Made by a program: the position numbers and the translations under genes | The notes under the pieces: generated by a model | The model's input: the letters and a program-made list of their open reading frames with translations, nothing else | What the model was told of the DNA's origin: nothing | Database searches by the model: none | In this document: piece by piece, positions 63,754-64,000 of the stretch | Layout: each line of letters begins with the position of its first letter | How positions within the stretch are numbered: position 1 is the first letter of the stretch | Assembly: GCF_040115645.1 (NCBI RefSeq) | Contig: NC_089544.1 | Coordinates: forward strand, 3,906,001 to 3,970,000 | Direction of reading: 5' to 3' | From: Euwallacea fornicatus | Taxonomy: Eukaryota; Arthropoda; Insecta; Coleoptera; Curculionidae | DNA: 64,000 bases

Positions 63754-63830
63754 ATGTACAAGATAACAACTGGACCACCTTCTCTATATCTCGATGCAAA
63801 ATTATACGCAGAAAATTATGTCGTTTCAAA
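63754..63830 (+). CDS. possible first coding exon of an unidentified gene
   Basis: An acceptor-like tataattccag is followed after two bases by ATG and 25 codons (MYKITTGPPSLYLDAKLYAE...) ending at a good donor, AA|GTACGT. Codon content is less AT-driven than the surroundings. The peptide is not recognised and the continuation lies beyond the window or is absent, so this may be chance. Confidence 0.22.
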
Positions 63831-64000
63831 GTACGTAAAAATCTTTAAAACTTTCAAAAAACTTGGTTTTTTGAAAAGTTGAATATATCGTAAAAAGGAG
63901 ACAAAATATCAGATATGAAATTCAAAAGTGCGTTCATTATATATTCTACATGAAAAATATTCCAATCATACTAAACACAAAAAAAATCATTGCAATCTAA

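Noticed and set aside
1..64000. CRISPR arrays, rRNA, bacterial operons or viral genes
   Set aside because: None seen. The repeats present are dispersed inverted or simple repeats, and all supported genes have intron-containing animal structure.

Overview
The window is animal nuclear DNA, almost certainly from an insect and probably a beetle. It is AT-rich. Its genes are split by many short GT-AG introns. It holds orthologues of conserved animal genes, an insect seven-transmembrane odorant receptor, and remnants of P-element-like, mariner-like and short inverted-repeat transposons. The beetle assignment is an inference from the style of the receptor and repeats.

Layout. (1) 631-16102, +: RBBP6/Snama (DWNN - CCHC knuckle - RING - Pro-rich - RS), with its first exon(s) off the left edge. 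A complete-looking odorant receptor gene lies antisense inside its 4.6-kb intron (about 9414 down to 5688). (2) 16103-21610: intergenic, with a broken P-element-like transposase. (3) 21611-29736, +: fl(2)d/WTAP, the m6A-writer and splicing regulator, in three coding exons with a 7-kb last intron that holds a long imperfect palindrome. (4) 33487-30536, -: RNPS1, an exon-junction-complex protein, convergent with fl(2)d. (5) 33488-35638: intergenic, with a mariner-like fossil. (6) 35639-50674, +: Target of rapamycin (TOR), 37 coding exons, 2437 residues. (7) 50816-51470: a roughly 655-bp inverted-repeat element between TOR and the convergent RIOK3 gene. (8) 56205-51902, -: RIOK3 atypical kinase, 9 coding exons, 550 residues. 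(9) 57201-60717, +: FAF2/UBXD8, 8 coding exons, 447 residues, head-to-head with RIOK3 across about 1 kb. (10) 60718-64000: AT-rich, no recognised gene, perhaps one first exon at 63754.

I joined the exons by hand from splice sites, homology and reading phase. RBBP6 (visible part), fl(2)d, RNPS1, TOR, RIOK3, FAF2 and the receptor downstream of its first exon all give uninterrupted frames with consistent phases. Three genes in the left half (RBBP6, fl(2)d, RNPS1) act in nuclear mRNA processing. TOR (growth control), RIOK3 (ribosome maturation or innate signalling) and FAF2 (ER-associated degradation) are housekeeping neighbours. No bacterial-type operon, CRISPR array, tRNA or rRNA gene was seen.

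No clearly new multi-gene system is visible. The most unusual observations are three GC-AG introns, the nested antisense receptor whose last intron was expanded by transposon sequence starting a few bases from its GC donor, an RIOK3 intron flanked by an 11-bp direct repeat (a signature of intron gain by duplication), a start codon split by an intron in RNPS1, several hairpins and palindromes, and a candidate short-isoform exon in fl(2)d.
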